A DNA stretch of 64,000 nucleotides from JASLDZ01 sp964242625 (GTDB lineage Bacteria > Pseudomonadota > Alphaproteobacteria > Caulobacterales > Caulobacteraceae): positions 4,415-68,414 of the forward strand of contig CAXTAO010000013.1 of the NCBI GenBank assembly GCA_964242625.1, in the 5' to 3' direction. The notes under the pieces are model-generated. The model was not told the origin of the DNA, made no database searches, and saw only the letters and a list, made by a program, of their open reading frames with translations. Made by a program: the position numbers and the translations under genes. Positions 44,094-52,154 of this stretch are shown piece after piece (positions within the stretch are counted from its first letter, which is position 1; each line of letters starts with the position of its first letter).

Positions 44094-44591
44094 ATGTCCG
44101 CCACCGACCTCACCCCCGCCCAGCTCGAAGAGCGGCTGTGGAAAGAGATCGGGTCCGAGCGGATCGTCATGCTGGGGCTGGTGGGCGGCGAGCCCCACCA
44201 CATGCAGCCTATGGCCGCCTTCGGCGACGCGGACCAGGGCGTGATCTGGTTCTTCACCAAGAAGACCACCGACCTCGTGCGCGACACCGGCGGCGGGCAC
44301 GACGCGATGGTCTGCGTGATGGCGCACGACCGCGAGTTCCAGGCCTGCATCCACGGCGAACTGACGGTGGCGCACGACCCCGGCAAGATCGACGAGTACT
44401 GGTCGGCCTACGTCTCGGCCTGGTACCCGCAGGGCAAGGACGACCCCGACCTCACCTTGATGCGCATGGATGCGCTGGATGCGCGGGTGTGGGTCTCCCA
44501 GGGCGGGCTCGCCTATCCGCTGAAGATCGCCAAGGCCAACCTGACTCACACCACCCCCAAGGTCGGCACGGTGGGCGACGTCCAGCTCTGA
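44094..44591 (+). CDS. Pyridoxamine 5'-phosphate oxidase-fold general stress protein
   Basis: A 165-residue protein of the FMN-binding split-barrel fold, close to the general stress protein 26 group. Recognisable parts are ERLWKEIGSERIVMLGLVG, the GVIWFFTKKTTDLVRD strand-helix, and AWYPQGKDDPDLTLMRMD near the C-terminus. These proteins bind flavin or F420-like cofactors, and their substrates are mostly unknown. ATG 44094 follows GAGGAG at a good distance. Single gene, convergent with the siroheme-synthase-like gene. Confidence 0.85.
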   Translation: MSATDLTPAQLEERLWKEIGSERIVMLGLVGGEPHHMQPMAAFGDADQGVIWFFTKKTTDLVRDTGGGHDAMVCVMAHDREFQACIHGELTVAHDPGKIDEYWSAYVSAWYPQGKDDPDLTLMRMDALDARVWVSQGGLAYPLKIAKANLTHTTPKVGTVGDVQL

Positions 44592-44598
44592 GGCGGCG

Positions 44599-45462
44599 TC
44601 AGCCCAGCCGTTCGGCCTCGACGCCGCGGACGGCGAGGGCCTGAGCCCAGCCGGCCGGGTCGGCCACGAGCACGACGCACGCTTCGCCGTCGGCCGCCGC
44701 TCGCGCGATCGCGTCCGCCTCGGGTGGGGCGCGCGGGGCGTCGCGCCGGGCGAACGCGAGGATCGCGGAGTCCGCGCCCGTCTCCGCGAACACACGCTCG
44801 GCCGCGCCCAGCCGGCGCGCGGCGCGCAGCGTCAGGAGGTCGGGCGCGGTCGGCGGCGCGATCAGCGCGACGGGCGGCGCGCGCGGCCCCTCGACGTCCA
44901 TGAGGGCCAGCGCCGCGGCAAAGGCGCCCTCGTCGTCGCCGGCGAGCGCCAAGGCGGCGGCCGGACCGTCCAGCACGCGGCCGAAGAAGCGCCGGCGGGC
45001 GTCCATGCCGCCGAGTCGCGCTGCGGGGGCGCGTAGGCGCTGAAGCAGCCGCGCCACCGCGCCCAGCCGTTCGGGCCAGCGCGCCTCCAGCTCCTGCCGC
45101 AGCCGGACCGCGAGCACCGGCGCCGCGCCCGCGGTGCCGATGGCGCCCACCACCGCTCCCCGGTCGACGATCGAGGGCGTGTTGAAGTCGCACATGGCCG
45201 GCCGGTCGACCACATTGACGAGCGCGCCCGCGGCGCGCGCGCACGCCGCCGCCGCCGCCAGCGCCGCCTCGTCCTCCCCCGCGACGAAGACGAGTCGCGC
45301 GCCCGCGCACGCCTCGGGGGTTACCGCTTCGGCGTCCGCCAGCCGCACGAGTTTGGCGGGCGAGCCGTCGAACAGCCGCGCCTTGGCGTCGGCGGCGGGG
45401 CCGGTTCCGGCCACCACCACCCGGGCGCCCGCGAGCGGCACGAAGGCGGGGAAGGCGTCCAC
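44599..45462 (-). CDS. Siroheme synthase-like protein: precorrin-2 dehydrogenase domain with reduced SUMT-like tail
   Basis: A 287-residue protein. Residues 1-190 match the CysG N-terminal half: a Rossmann strand VVVAGTGPAADAKARL, LVNVVDRPAMCDFNTPSIVD with Asp100 at the probable catalytic position, and AIGTAGAAPVLAVRLRQELE. From 197 to about 270, VALIAPPTAPDLLTLRAARRL followed by ADSAILAFARRD resembles the opening of the SUMT methyltransferase of CysG, but the protein then ends, about 150 residues short. It may still oxidise precorrin-2 and insert iron. It starts at GTG 45462, four bases after mocA. Confidence 0.75.
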   Translation of the reverse strand: MDAFPAFVPLAGARVVVAGTGPAADAKARLFDGSPAKLVRLADAEAVTPEACAGARLVFVAGEDEAALAAAAACARAAGALVNVVDRPAMCDFNTPSIVDRGAVVGAIGTAGAAPVLAVRLRQELEARWPERLGAVARLLQRLRAPAARLGGMDARRRFFGRVLDGPAAALALAGDDEGAFAAALALMDVEGPRAPPVALIAPPTAPDLLTLRAARRLGAAERVFAETGADSAILAFARRDAPRAPPEADAIARAAADGEACVVLVADPAGWAQALAVRGVEAERLG

Positions 45463-45466
45463 CGCT

Positions 45467-46069
45467 TTAGCCCGCTCCGGCCAGCGCGGCGGGAATGTCG
45501 ACGTCGAACAGGACGCCCGGGTCGTCGGTCTCCACCCGCGCGAGCCGCGCGCCCAGCCCGTCCAGGAGGGCGCCCGCGCCGCGATCGCCGTCGAGCGCGG
45601 ATGCGGCGGCGAACAGGGCGCGGCCGAGGAGCACGGGGTGGCCCCGTCGCCCGCCGCACACGGGCGCGGCGGCGGCGACGCCGCCCGCGCGCCAGGCGAG
45701 GGCGAGCCGGTCGGCCACGTCGGCGGGGACGCTGGGCATGTCGCCCAGGAACACGAAGGCGCCCGCCGCCCCGGGCGGAACCCGCGCGAGCCCGGCGCGC
45801 AGGGAGGCGGACACCCCCGCGCCCCAGTCGCGCGCGCGCTCGACTTCCAGAGGCCGGCCGGCGGCGAGCTCGCGCACGCACGCCCCCACAGCGCACGCGT
45901 CGGCCCCCGTCACCACCGTCACACCCCTGACGGGCGCGGCCAGCGCGCGGTCGAGCGCCCAGGCGAGGAGGGGGCGGCCCTTGAACGGAGCCAGGAGCTT
46001 GCCGCCGCCGAACCGCGACCCCGCCCCGGCCGCCAGCACGACCGCGTGCAACGGATCGTTCGCCTCCAT
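45467..46069 (-). CDS. mocA: Molybdenum cofactor cytidylyltransferase-like protein (MocA family)
   Basis: A 200-residue nucleotidyltransferase. The LAAGAGSRFGGGKLL loop near the N-terminus binds the nucleotide, VFLGDMPSVP holds the metal-binding Asp, and RRGHPVLLGR is the substrate loop. These parts are shared with MocA, which makes the cytosine dinucleotide form of the molybdenum cofactor used by xanthine-oxidase-type enzymes. The neighbouring moa and moe genes support this. It is divergent from moaA with 34 bases between starts. Confidence 0.85.
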   Translation of the reverse strand: MEANDPLHAVVLAAGAGSRFGGGKLLAPFKGRPLLAWALDRALAAPVRGVTVVTGADACAVGACVRELAAGRPLEVERARDWGAGVSASLRAGLARVPPGAAGAFVFLGDMPSVPADVADRLALAWRAGGVAAAAPVCGGRRGHPVLLGRALFAAASALDGDRGAGALLDGLGARLARVETDDPGVLFDVDIPAALAGAG

Positions 46070-46103
46070 CGGGTCTTAGCCTCTATATGTCGACCGACCG
46101 CCC

Positions 46104-47165
46104 ATGAGCCCCTACGACGCCGCCGCCATGCCCGCCAGTCCGGGCCCGCCGCCCCGGGCGGACCTCGCCGCGCCGCTGGTCGACGGGCTGGGGCGCAGCG
46201 TGCGCTATCTGCGGGTGTCGGTGACCGACCGGTGCGACCTGCGCTGCCTCTACTGCATGCCCGAGCGCATGCGCTTCCTGCCCCGCGCCGAGGTGCTGTC
46301 GCTGGAGGAGCTCGACCGGCTGTGCACGCTGTTCGTGACGCTGGGCGCGCGCAAGCTGCGGCTGACGGGCGGCGAGCCCCTCGTGCGGCGCGACGTCGTC
46401 GCCCTGTTCGAGAGCCTCGGTCGCCACCTGCGCACGGGCGTGCTGGACGAGCTGACCCTCACCACCAACGGGATGCGGCTGGCCGAATTCGCCGCGCCCC
46501 TGGCGCGCGCGGGCGTGCGCCGCGTCAACGTCAGCCTCGACACGCTCGATCCAGAGCGTTTCCGCCGGCTGACCCGCGGCGGCGACCTCGCGCGGGTGAT
46601 GGAGGGGATCGGCGCGGCGCAGGCGGCGGGGCTCCGCGTCAAGATCAACGCGGTGGCGCTCCAGCGCGACAATCGCGACGAGCTGTCGGCGCTGGTCGCC
46701 TGGGCGCACGGGCGCGGCTGCGATCTCACCCTGATCGAGGCCATGCCCATGGGCGAGGTCGACGAGGACCGCGTCGACCAGTTCGTCAGCTTGCAGGAGG
46801 TGCGCCGCGACCTGTCGGCGGTGTGGACGCTCACGCCGCTCGCCGCCTCCACCGGCGGCCCGGCGCGCTATGTGCGGGTGGAGGAGACGGGCGGCGTGCT
46901 GGGCTTCATCACGCCCCTGACCCACGACTTCTGCGGCACGTGCAACCGCGTGCGCCTGACCTGCACGGGCACCTTGCACACCTGCCTCGGCCAGGACGAC
47001 GCGACCGACCTCCGCGCGGTGCTGCGCGGTGGGGGCTCGGACGCCGACCTCGCCCGGGCGATCGCCGGCGGCCTTTCCACCAAGCCGCGCGGGCACGACT
47101 TCCGCATCGCGCTGCGGGGCGAGCGGCCGAGCCAGGCGCGCCACATGTCGACCACGGGGGGCTGA
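46104..47165 (+). CDS. moaA: GTP 3',8-cyclase MoaA
   Basis: A 353-residue radical-SAM enzyme for the first step of molybdopterin synthesis. The N-terminal cluster is bound by Cys44, Cys48 and Cys51 in CDLRCLYC; the C-terminal cluster by Cys277, Cys280 and Cys294. The protein ends in Gly-Gly, which is needed for activity. It is the first gene of the plus-strand cluster, with moaD following five bases later. Confidence 0.97.
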   Translation: MSPYDAAAMPASPGPPPRADLAAPLVDGLGRSVRYLRVSVTDRCDLRCLYCMPERMRFLPRAEVLSLEELDRLCTLFVTLGARKLRLTGGEPLVRRDVVALFESLGRHLRTGVLDELTLTTNGMRLAEFAAPLARAGVRRVNVSLDTLDPERFRRLTRGGDLARVMEGIGAAQAAGLRVKINAVALQRDNRDELSALVAWAHGRGCDLTLIEAMPMGEVDEDRVDQFVSLQEVRRDLSAVWTLTPLAASTGGPARYVRVEETGGVLGFITPLTHDFCGTCNRVRLTCTGTLHTCLGQDDATDLRAVLRGGGSDADLARAIAGGLSTKPRGHDFRIALRGERPSQARHMSTTGG

Positions 47166-47169
47166 GCGC

Positions 47170-47406
47170 GTGGCGCGGGTGCTCCTGTTCGGGCGCCTGG
47201 CCGACGCCGCGGGCTGGCGCGAGCGCGAGGTGGCGGGCGCGCGGCTCTCCGAGGTGCGGGCGGCGCTCGCCGCCGACCCGGCGCTCGGCGCGGCGCTGGC
47301 GGGGGCGGGCGTGCAGGCGGCGGTGGACCGCGCCATCGTGCGCGGCGACGCCCCGCTCGCGGCCGACGCCGAGGTCGCCTTTATGCCGCCCATGAGCGGC
47401 GGATGA
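47170..47406 (+). CDS. moaD: Molybdopterin synthase small subunit MoaD
   Basis: A 78-residue ubiquitin-like sulfur carrier starting at GTG 47170. It opens ARVLLFGRLADAAG and ends VAFMPPMSGG; the final Gly-Gly carries the thiocarboxylate that MoaE transfers. Its stop overlaps the moaE start, as expected for subunits made together. The longer reading in this frame begins inside moaA and is a shadow. Confidence 0.93.
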   Translation: MARVLLFGRLADAAGWREREVAGARLSEVRAALAADPALGAALAGAGVQAAVDRAIVRGDAPLAADAEVAFMPPMSGG

Positions 47407-47867
47407 CGGGCGTCTTGGTCGAGGCGCTCGACCCCGCGGCGCTCCTGGCCACCTTCTGCGCCGGGCGCACGGACGTGGGGGCGGTGGTCTCCTTCACCGG
47501 CGCGGTGCGCGAGGAGGTCGGCGCCGAGGCGCTGGAGCTCGAGACCTACCCCGCGCTCGCCGAGGCGGAGATCGCGCGCGCCATGGACGAGGTGCGCGCG
47601 CGCCACGGGCTCCTCGACCTCCTGGTGCGCCATCGCACGGGCCGTCTAGCGCCGGGCGAGCCCATCGTCTTCGTCGCCGCGGCGGCGAAGCACCGTCGCG
47701 CCGCCTTCGACGGCGCCGACCAGATGATGGACTGGCTGAAGAGCCGGGCGCCCTTCTGGAAGAAGGCGCACGCCGGCGACGCCGCGCGCTGGATCGAGCC
47801 CCGCCGCCAAGACTATGACGACGCGGCGCGCTGGGACGCGCCCGCCGAAGGGGAGCGCCGGCCATGA
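47403..47867 (+). CDS. moaE: Molybdopterin synthase catalytic subunit MoaE
   Basis: A 154-residue large subunit of molybdopterin synthase. RHRTGRLAPGEPIVFVAAAAKHRRAAF is split in the family into the HRxGxL loop and the VxSxHR strand. The catalytic Lys lies in LKSRAPFWKKA. It inserts two sulfurs, supplied by MoaD, into cyclic pyranopterin monophosphate. ATG 47403 overlaps the moaD stop and the moaB start overlaps its own stop. Confidence 0.95.
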   Translation: MTGVLVEALDPAALLATFCAGRTDVGAVVSFTGAVREEVGAEALELETYPALAEAEIARAMDEVRARHGLLDLLVRHRTGRLAPGEPIVFVAAAAKHRRAAFDGADQMMDWLKSRAPFWKKAHAGDAARWIEPRRQDYDDAARWDAPAEGERRP

Positions 47868-48430
47868 GCGAGGTCCTGGACGAGGCCGCCCGCCTGCGCC
47901 CCGGCGGCCGGATCGACGCCGAGCGCGAGCTGCGGCCGGTGAAGATCGCCGTGCTGACGGTGTCCGACACACGCGACCTCTCCACCGACACCTCCGGAGA
48001 CGTGCTCCAGGCGAAGCTGGAGGACGCGGGCCACGTGCTGGCCGGTCGGGCGCTGGTGCGCGACGACGTGGACGCCATCCGCGAGCAGGTGCTGACCTGG
48101 GTGGAGGGTGGCGAGGTCGAGGTGATCCTCACCACCGGCGGCACGGGGCTGACCGGCCGCGACGTGACCCCCGACGCGGTCGAGCCCCTGTTCGACAAGC
48201 GGATGGAAGGCTTCGCGGTCGTCTTCCACCTGGTCAGCTACGGCACGATCGGCCTCTCGACGCTGCAGAGCCGCGCCACCGCCGGGCTGATCGGCGGCGT
48301 TTTCGTGTTCTGCCTGCCGGGCTCCAACGGCGCCTGCCGCGACGGCTGGAGCGTGATCGCCCCCCAGCTCGACAGCCGCCACGCCCCCTGCAACATGGTC
48401 GAGTTGATGCCGCGCCTGAAGGAGCGCTGA
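47864..48430 (+). CDS. moaB: Molybdenum cofactor biosynthesis protein B
   Basis: A 188-residue MoaB/MogA-fold protein. The central motif TTGGTGLTGRDVTPDAV is the molybdopterin-binding loop, and the final third holds FCLPGSNGACRDGW. Such proteins adenylylate molybdopterin before molybdate insertion by MoeA. It is longer than E. coli MoaB through an N-terminal extension of about 25 residues. ATG 47864 overlaps the moaE stop. Confidence 0.92.
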   Translation: MSEVLDEAARLRPGGRIDAERELRPVKIAVLTVSDTRDLSTDTSGDVLQAKLEDAGHVLAGRALVRDDVDAIREQVLTWVEGGEVEVILTTGGTGLTGRDVTPDAVEPLFDKRMEGFAVVFHLVSYGTIGLSTLQSRATAGLIGGVFVFCLPGSNGACRDGWSVIAPQLDSRHAPCNMVELMPRLKER

Positions 48431-48432
48431 CG

Positions 48433-48813
48433 ATGGCCAAGGTGGTGGGCGTGGGCGGGGTGTTCTTCAAGACGCACGACATGGAGGGCCTCAAGCACTG
48501 GTACGCGCAGGTGCTGGGCTTCGAGCTGACCGACTGGGGCGGCGCGTACTTCCCTCCGCTCACCCGGGGCGGCACGGCCTGGAGCCCGTTCAAGGCCGAC
48601 ACCGACCACTTCAAGCCTTCGGACGCGCCCTACATGATCAACTACGTCGTCGACGACATGGCGGGCGTGCTCGGGCGCGTGCGCGAGGCGGGGGTGGCGG
48701 TGCTGGAGGAGCAGACGATGGACGGCTTCGGCCGCTTCGCCTGGATCATGGATCCCGCCGGAACCAAGGTCGAGCTGTGGGAGCCCGAGGCGAAGCCCCA
48801 CGCGCCCGCGTGA
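48433..48813 (+). CDS. VOC (glyoxalase/bleomycin resistance-like) family protein inside the Moco operon
   Basis: A 126-residue single-repeat-pair VOC protein. It opens VVGVGGVFFKTHDMEGLKHW, where the usual His ligand position is taken by Phe/Phe-Lys, then YVVDDMAGVLGRVREAGVAV and the C-terminal DPAGTKVELWEP with the expected Glu ligand. The substrate is unknown. It lies two bases after moaB and overlaps moaC by GTGA, so it is an integral member of the transcript. A link to molybdopterin chemistry is possible but inferred only from position. Confidence 0.85.
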   Translation: MAKVVGVGGVFFKTHDMEGLKHWYAQVLGFELTDWGGAYFPPLTRGGTAWSPFKADTDHFKPSDAPYMINYVVDDMAGVLGRVREAGVAVLEEQTMDGFGRFAWIMDPAGTKVELWEPEAKPHAPA

Positions 48814-49292
48814 GCGGCCTCACCCACATCGACGCCGACGGCCGCGCCCGCATGGTCGACGTGTCGGCCAAGCCCTCGACCGTGCGCGAGGCGGCGGCCG
48901 CCGGCCGGGTGGTGATGGCCCCCGAGACGCTGGCGCTCGTGCGCGAAGGGCGGGCCAAGAAGGGCGACGTGCGCGCGACAGCCGAGCTGGCGGGCGTGAT
49001 GGCGGCCAAGCGCACCGCCGACCTCATCCCGCTGTGCCATCCGCTGGCGCTCTCGTCGGTCAAGGTGGAGGTGCGCGAGGCGCAGGGGTCCCCGGCGCTG
49101 GAGGTCGTGGCCCGCGTCAAAACCACCGGGCCGACGGGGGTCGAGATGGAGGCGCTGACCGCCGTCTCGGTCGCCTGTCTGACGCTCTATGACATGCTCA
49201 AGGCGACCGATCGCGGCATGACCATCGAGGGCGTGCGCCTTCTCGAAAAGTCGGGCGGCGCGTCGGGCGCGTGGCGGCGGGACGGGGCGTGA
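48810..49292 (+). CDS. moaC: Cyclic pyranopterin monophosphate synthase MoaC
   Basis: A 160-residue enzyme that follows MoaA in molybdopterin synthesis. Signature parts are MVDVSAKPSTVREA, the active-site LIPLCHPLALSSVKV, GVEMEALTAVSVACLTLYDM, and the lysine of KATDRGM. It starts at GTG 48810 overlapping the VOC stop and itself overlaps moeA by GTGA. Confidence 0.96.
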   Translation: MSGLTHIDADGRARMVDVSAKPSTVREAAAAGRVVMAPETLALVREGRAKKGDVRATAELAGVMAAKRTADLIPLCHPLALSSVKVEVREAQGSPALEVVARVKTTGPTGVEMEALTAVSVACLTLYDMLKATDRGMTIEGVRLLEKSGGASGAWRRDGA

Positions 49293-50500
49293 GCGGCGGA
49301 CGGCTGCTCACCGTGCAGGCGGCGCGCGCGCGGATGCTGGAGGGGCTCGTTCCCGGCCCCGCCGAGACGGTCGCGCTGGCCGACGCGGTCGGCCGCGTGC
49401 TGGCCGAGGCGGTCGTCGCCGTGCGCGACCAGCCCCCCTACGACGCCTCGGCCATGGACGGCTGGGCGGTGCGCGACGCCGACCTCGCGGACGGCGCCCC
49501 GCTGCGCGTGCAGGGCGAGAGCGCGGCGGGGCGGCCCTTCGCGGAGCCCCTCGAGCCGCGCGCGGCGGTGCGCGTCTTCACCGGCGCGGCCGTGCCCGCC
49601 GGCGCCGACCGGGTGGTCATCCAGGAGGAGGCGACCCGAGAGGGCGAGGTTGTGCGGCTCGCCCCCGCCCCGGGGTCCAGCGCGCACGTGCGCCCCCGCG
49701 GCGGCGACTTCCGCGCGGGCGACGCGCTCCTGCCCGCCGGCGCGCGCGTCGACCCGTGGCGGCTGATGCTGGCCGCCTCCGCGGGTCGAGGCGAGCTGGC
49801 GGTCGCGCCCCGCCCGCGCCTCGCCATCCTCTCCACGGGCGAGGAGATCGTGCCCGCGGGCGCGCCGGCCGGGCCGCATCAGATCTTCGAGTCGAACGGC
49901 CCGGCGCTGGCGGCCCGCGCCGCCGCCTGGGGCGCGCGGGCGCAGAGGCTCGCGCCGGCGGGGGACGACGAGGCGGCCATCGCCGCGGCGGTCGAGGGCG
50001 TCGACTGCGACCTCCTCGTCACCGTCGGCGGGGCGTCTGTGGGCGACCACGACCTCGTCAAGCCCGCCCTGGCGCGGCTGGGGCTCGAGATCGCCGTGGA
50101 GAGCGTCGCGGTGCGCCCGGGCAAGCCGACCTGGTTCGGGCGCCTGGCCGACGGGCGGCGCGTCCTGGGGCTACCGGGCAACCCCGCGTCGGCGCTGGTC
50201 TGCGCCGAGCTGTTCCTCCGGCCGCTCGTCCTCACCTGGCAGGGGGCCGATCCCGCCTTCCCGCTCGCGCCCGTGCGGCTGGCGGAGCCCTTGCCCGCCA
50301 CCGGCCCGCGCGAGCACTGGATGCGCGCGCGCCTGGAAACCGGGCCCGACGGCGTGCGTCGGGCGCACGTCTTCCCCGACCAGGACTCCTCGCTCGTCGC
50401 CGTGTTCGCCGCCGCCGACGCCCTGGTGCGCCGCCCGGCGGGCGCGCCGCCGATGGCCGAAGGCGCGCTGGTGGAGGCGCTCGGGCTGGAGCGGCTGTAA
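49289..50500 (+). CDS. moeA: Molybdopterin molybdotransferase MoeA
   Basis: A 403-residue enzyme that inserts molybdate into adenylylated molybdopterin. It has PPYDASAMDGWAVRD in the first domain, the TGAAVPAGAD loop, a central MoaB/Mog-like domain with TVGGASVGDHD, and LPGNPASALV before the C-terminal beta domain. GTG 49289 overlaps the moaC stop by four bases. It is the last gene of the cluster. Confidence 0.96.
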   Translation: MSGGRLLTVQAARARMLEGLVPGPAETVALADAVGRVLAEAVVAVRDQPPYDASAMDGWAVRDADLADGAPLRVQGESAAGRPFAEPLEPRAAVRVFTGAAVPAGADRVVIQEEATREGEVVRLAPAPGSSAHVRPRGGDFRAGDALLPAGARVDPWRLMLAASAGRGELAVAPRPRLAILSTGEEIVPAGAPAGPHQIFESNGPALAARAAAWGARAQRLAPAGDDEAAIAAAVEGVDCDLLVTVGGASVGDHDLVKPALARLGLEIAVESVAVRPGKPTWFGRLADGRRVLGLPGNPASALVCAELFLRPLVLTWQGADPAFPLAPVRLAEPLPATGPREHWMRARLETGPDGVRRAHVFPDQDSSLVAVFAAADALVRRPAGAPPMAEGALVEALGLERL

Positions 50501-50551
50501 GGTGGCGGCCTCCAGCTCCCGACTAGGAAAGGGCTACGGCTCGGCTCCGCC

Positions 50552-50580
50552 TTGACCCTCAGCCGCCCCTTCCGTATACG
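50552..50580 (+). promoter_or_regulatory. Predicted sigma-70 promoter of rpmJ
   Basis: TTGACC (50552-50557) and TATACG (50575-50580) separated by 17 bases. It lies about 95 bases upstream of rpmJ, in the gap after moeA. A GC-rich leader of about 90 bases follows. Confidence 0.7.
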
Positions 50581-50674
50581 GCCGCCTCCCCCGAGGCGGG
50601 CGCGATCGCGCTCGCCGGAGGCATGCCGCCGTGGCGCGGCGGGCCCCCTCACACGCACGGTTCAGGTTCACGCC

Positions 50675-50800
50675 ATGAAGGTCCGCTCCTCGCTCAAGTC
50701 GCTGAAGAGCCGCCACAAGGATTGCAAGATCGTGCGCCGCAAGGGCCGCATCTACGTGATCAACAAGACCGACCCGCGCTTCAAGGCCAAGCAGGGCTGA
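50675..50800 (+). CDS. rpmJ: 50S ribosomal protein L36 (zinc-free, YkgO-like type)
   Basis: A 41-residue basic protein starting MKVRSSLKSLKSRHKDCKIV and ending DPRFKAKQG. It has one cysteine only, so it is the C-minus, zinc-independent form that alphaproteobacteria use as their ordinary L36. It has its own strong promoter and stands outside any large ribosomal operon, as is usual for this form. Confidence 0.95.
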   Translation: MKVRSSLKSLKSRHKDCKIVRRKGRIYVINKTDPRFKAKQG

Positions 50801-50832
50801 GGCGCAGGGCGCTCTCGCGCGCCCTCCCGATC

Positions 50833-51456
50833 ATGGCTGATCTCCCCGTCGCCCGTCCGCGCGCGGTGCTGTTCGACGTCGGCAACGTGATCGTCGACTG
50901 GGACCCGCGCCGGCTCTACCGCAAGATCTTCCGCACCGAGGCGGAGGTGGAAGGCTTCCTCTCCGCCGTGTGCACCATGGCGTGGCACACCGAGCACGAC
51001 CGCGGCCGCCCCTTCGCCGAGGGCGAGCGCCTCCTCCTCGCCGAGCACCCGCAACACGCCGACGCGATCCGCGCCTGGCGCGGGCGGTGGGACGAGATGT
51101 TCGCGGGCGCCATCGCCGAGACGGAGAGCGTCATGCGCGACCTCCATGCGCGGGGCGTGCCCATCCACGGCCTGACCAACATGTCGCCGGAGGTCTGGCC
51201 GGGGGTGCAGGCCATGAGCGACGTGTTCGCGCTCTTCGACACCGTGGTGGTCTCGGGCGACGAAGGGCTGGTCAAGCCGGACGCCGCGATCTTCGCGCGG
51301 GTGGTCGAGCGCACCGGCCTGCAGCCCGGCGAGATGGTGTTCGTCGACGACAACGCCGCCAACATCGACGCGGCGGCGGCGCTCGGCTTCGCCGTCCACA
51401 GGTTCGACGATCCCGCGGCGCTTCGCCCCGCCCTGGAGGGCTTCGGCCTGTTGTGA
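50833..51456 (+). CDS. HAD-superfamily hydrolase
   Basis: A 207-residue haloacid-dehalogenase-type hydrolase. Motif I is LFDVGNVIVDWDP, in which the nucleophile Asp is followed by Val-Gly in place of the usual Asp-x-Asp. Motif II is HGLTNMS, the lysine is in GLVKPDAAIF, and motif III is VFVDDNAANIDAA. A helical cap follows motif I. The DxGNVIxxW wording is that of YihX-like sugar phosphatases. The true substrate is unknown. ATG 50833 follows rpmJ by 32 bases. Confidence 0.88.
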   Translation: MADLPVARPRAVLFDVGNVIVDWDPRRLYRKIFRTEAEVEGFLSAVCTMAWHTEHDRGRPFAEGERLLLAEHPQHADAIRAWRGRWDEMFAGAIAETESVMRDLHARGVPIHGLTNMSPEVWPGVQAMSDVFALFDTVVVSGDEGLVKPDAAIFARVVERTGLQPGEMVFVDDNAANIDAAAALGFAVHRFDDPAALRPALEGFGLL

Positions 51457-51524
51457 GGCCCGCAGGCCCCCTCTAGGGTCCGCCGCTCCCCGCCCGACAG
51501 TCCCCTTCCCGGAGCCTCCGCGCC

Positions 51525-51812
51525 ATGGCCGACGACGCCTCCTTCTCCGCCCAGATGGCCGCGAACCCCGATGTGATGACCGCGTCGGCCCAGGGCCGGC
51601 TCAAGACCATCATCGAGCGCATCGAGCGGCTGGAGGTCGACAAGGCGGCGGTCGGCGAAGACCTCAAGGGCGTGTACGCCGAGGCCAAGGGCGAGGGCTT
51701 CGACGTCAAGGTGCTGCGCAAGGTCGTGCGCCTGCGCAAGACCGACAAGGTCAAGCGCGAGGAGGAGGAGGCGCTGATCGACCTCTACCTCTCGGCCATC
51801 GGCGGGCTCTGA
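51525..51812 (+). CDS. gapR: DUF2312 nucleoid-associated protein GapR
   Basis: A 95-residue protein. The conserved IIERIERLEVDKAAVGEDLKG helix, then AKGEGFDVKVLRKVVRLRK, then KREEEEALIDLYL are the complete DUF2312 pattern. Caulobacter GapR clamps overtwisted DNA ahead of replication and transcription forks and stimulates topoisomerases. Here it is followed by a short basic ORF and lies about 2.3 kb from the tacA-like gene, and I recall gapR and tacA being close together in Caulobacter as well. Confidence 0.93.
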   Translation: MADDASFSAQMAANPDVMTASAQGRLKTIIERIERLEVDKAAVGEDLKGVYAEAKGEGFDVKVLRKVVRLRKTDKVKREEEEALIDLYLSAIGGL

Positions 51813-51913
51813 AGGGCCCTCCACCTTCCCCCTATGCGGCGGCCCGCGAGGCCGCCCGGCGGCGCGCGCTCAACGCGCTGAAGCGCGCGCGCCGCTCAGC
51901 CGACAAGGCGGGG

Positions 51914-52144
51914 GTGGACCTCTCCGAGTGGGAGGGCGGCTTCCTCGATGACGTGGCGACGCGGGTGCGCGACCACGGCCGCGCCTTCGCCGACCCCGAG
52001 AAGGGCGCCCCCGGCCAGGCGCTCTCGGCGCTGCAGGCGCGCAAGCTGAAAGAGATCAGCGCCAAGGCCAAGGGCGAGGAGCGACCCCGGCCGCGGTGGG
52101 GGCGCCGGTCGAGGAGCGAGCCGCCCGCGGACGATGAAGGCTGA
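51914..52144 (+). CDS. Small basic hypothetical protein downstream of gapR
   Basis: A 76-residue reading from GTG 51914: VDLSEWEGGFLDDVATRVRD, then a KGAPGQALSALQARKLKEI helix and a very basic tail with RPRPRWGRRSRSEPP. The frame stays open back to the gapR stop codon and encodes a further basic helix (YAAAREAARRRALNALKRAR), so the natural protein may begin at a rare start such as CTG at 51809, overlapping the gapR stop. No family is recognised. Its basic nature and position suggest a DNA- or GapR-related role, inferred only. Confidence 0.55.
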   Translation: MDLSEWEGGFLDDVATRVRDHGRAFADPEKGAPGQALSALQARKLKEISAKAKGEERPRPRWGRRSRSEPPADDEG

Positions 52145-52154
52145 CGCGCAGGCG

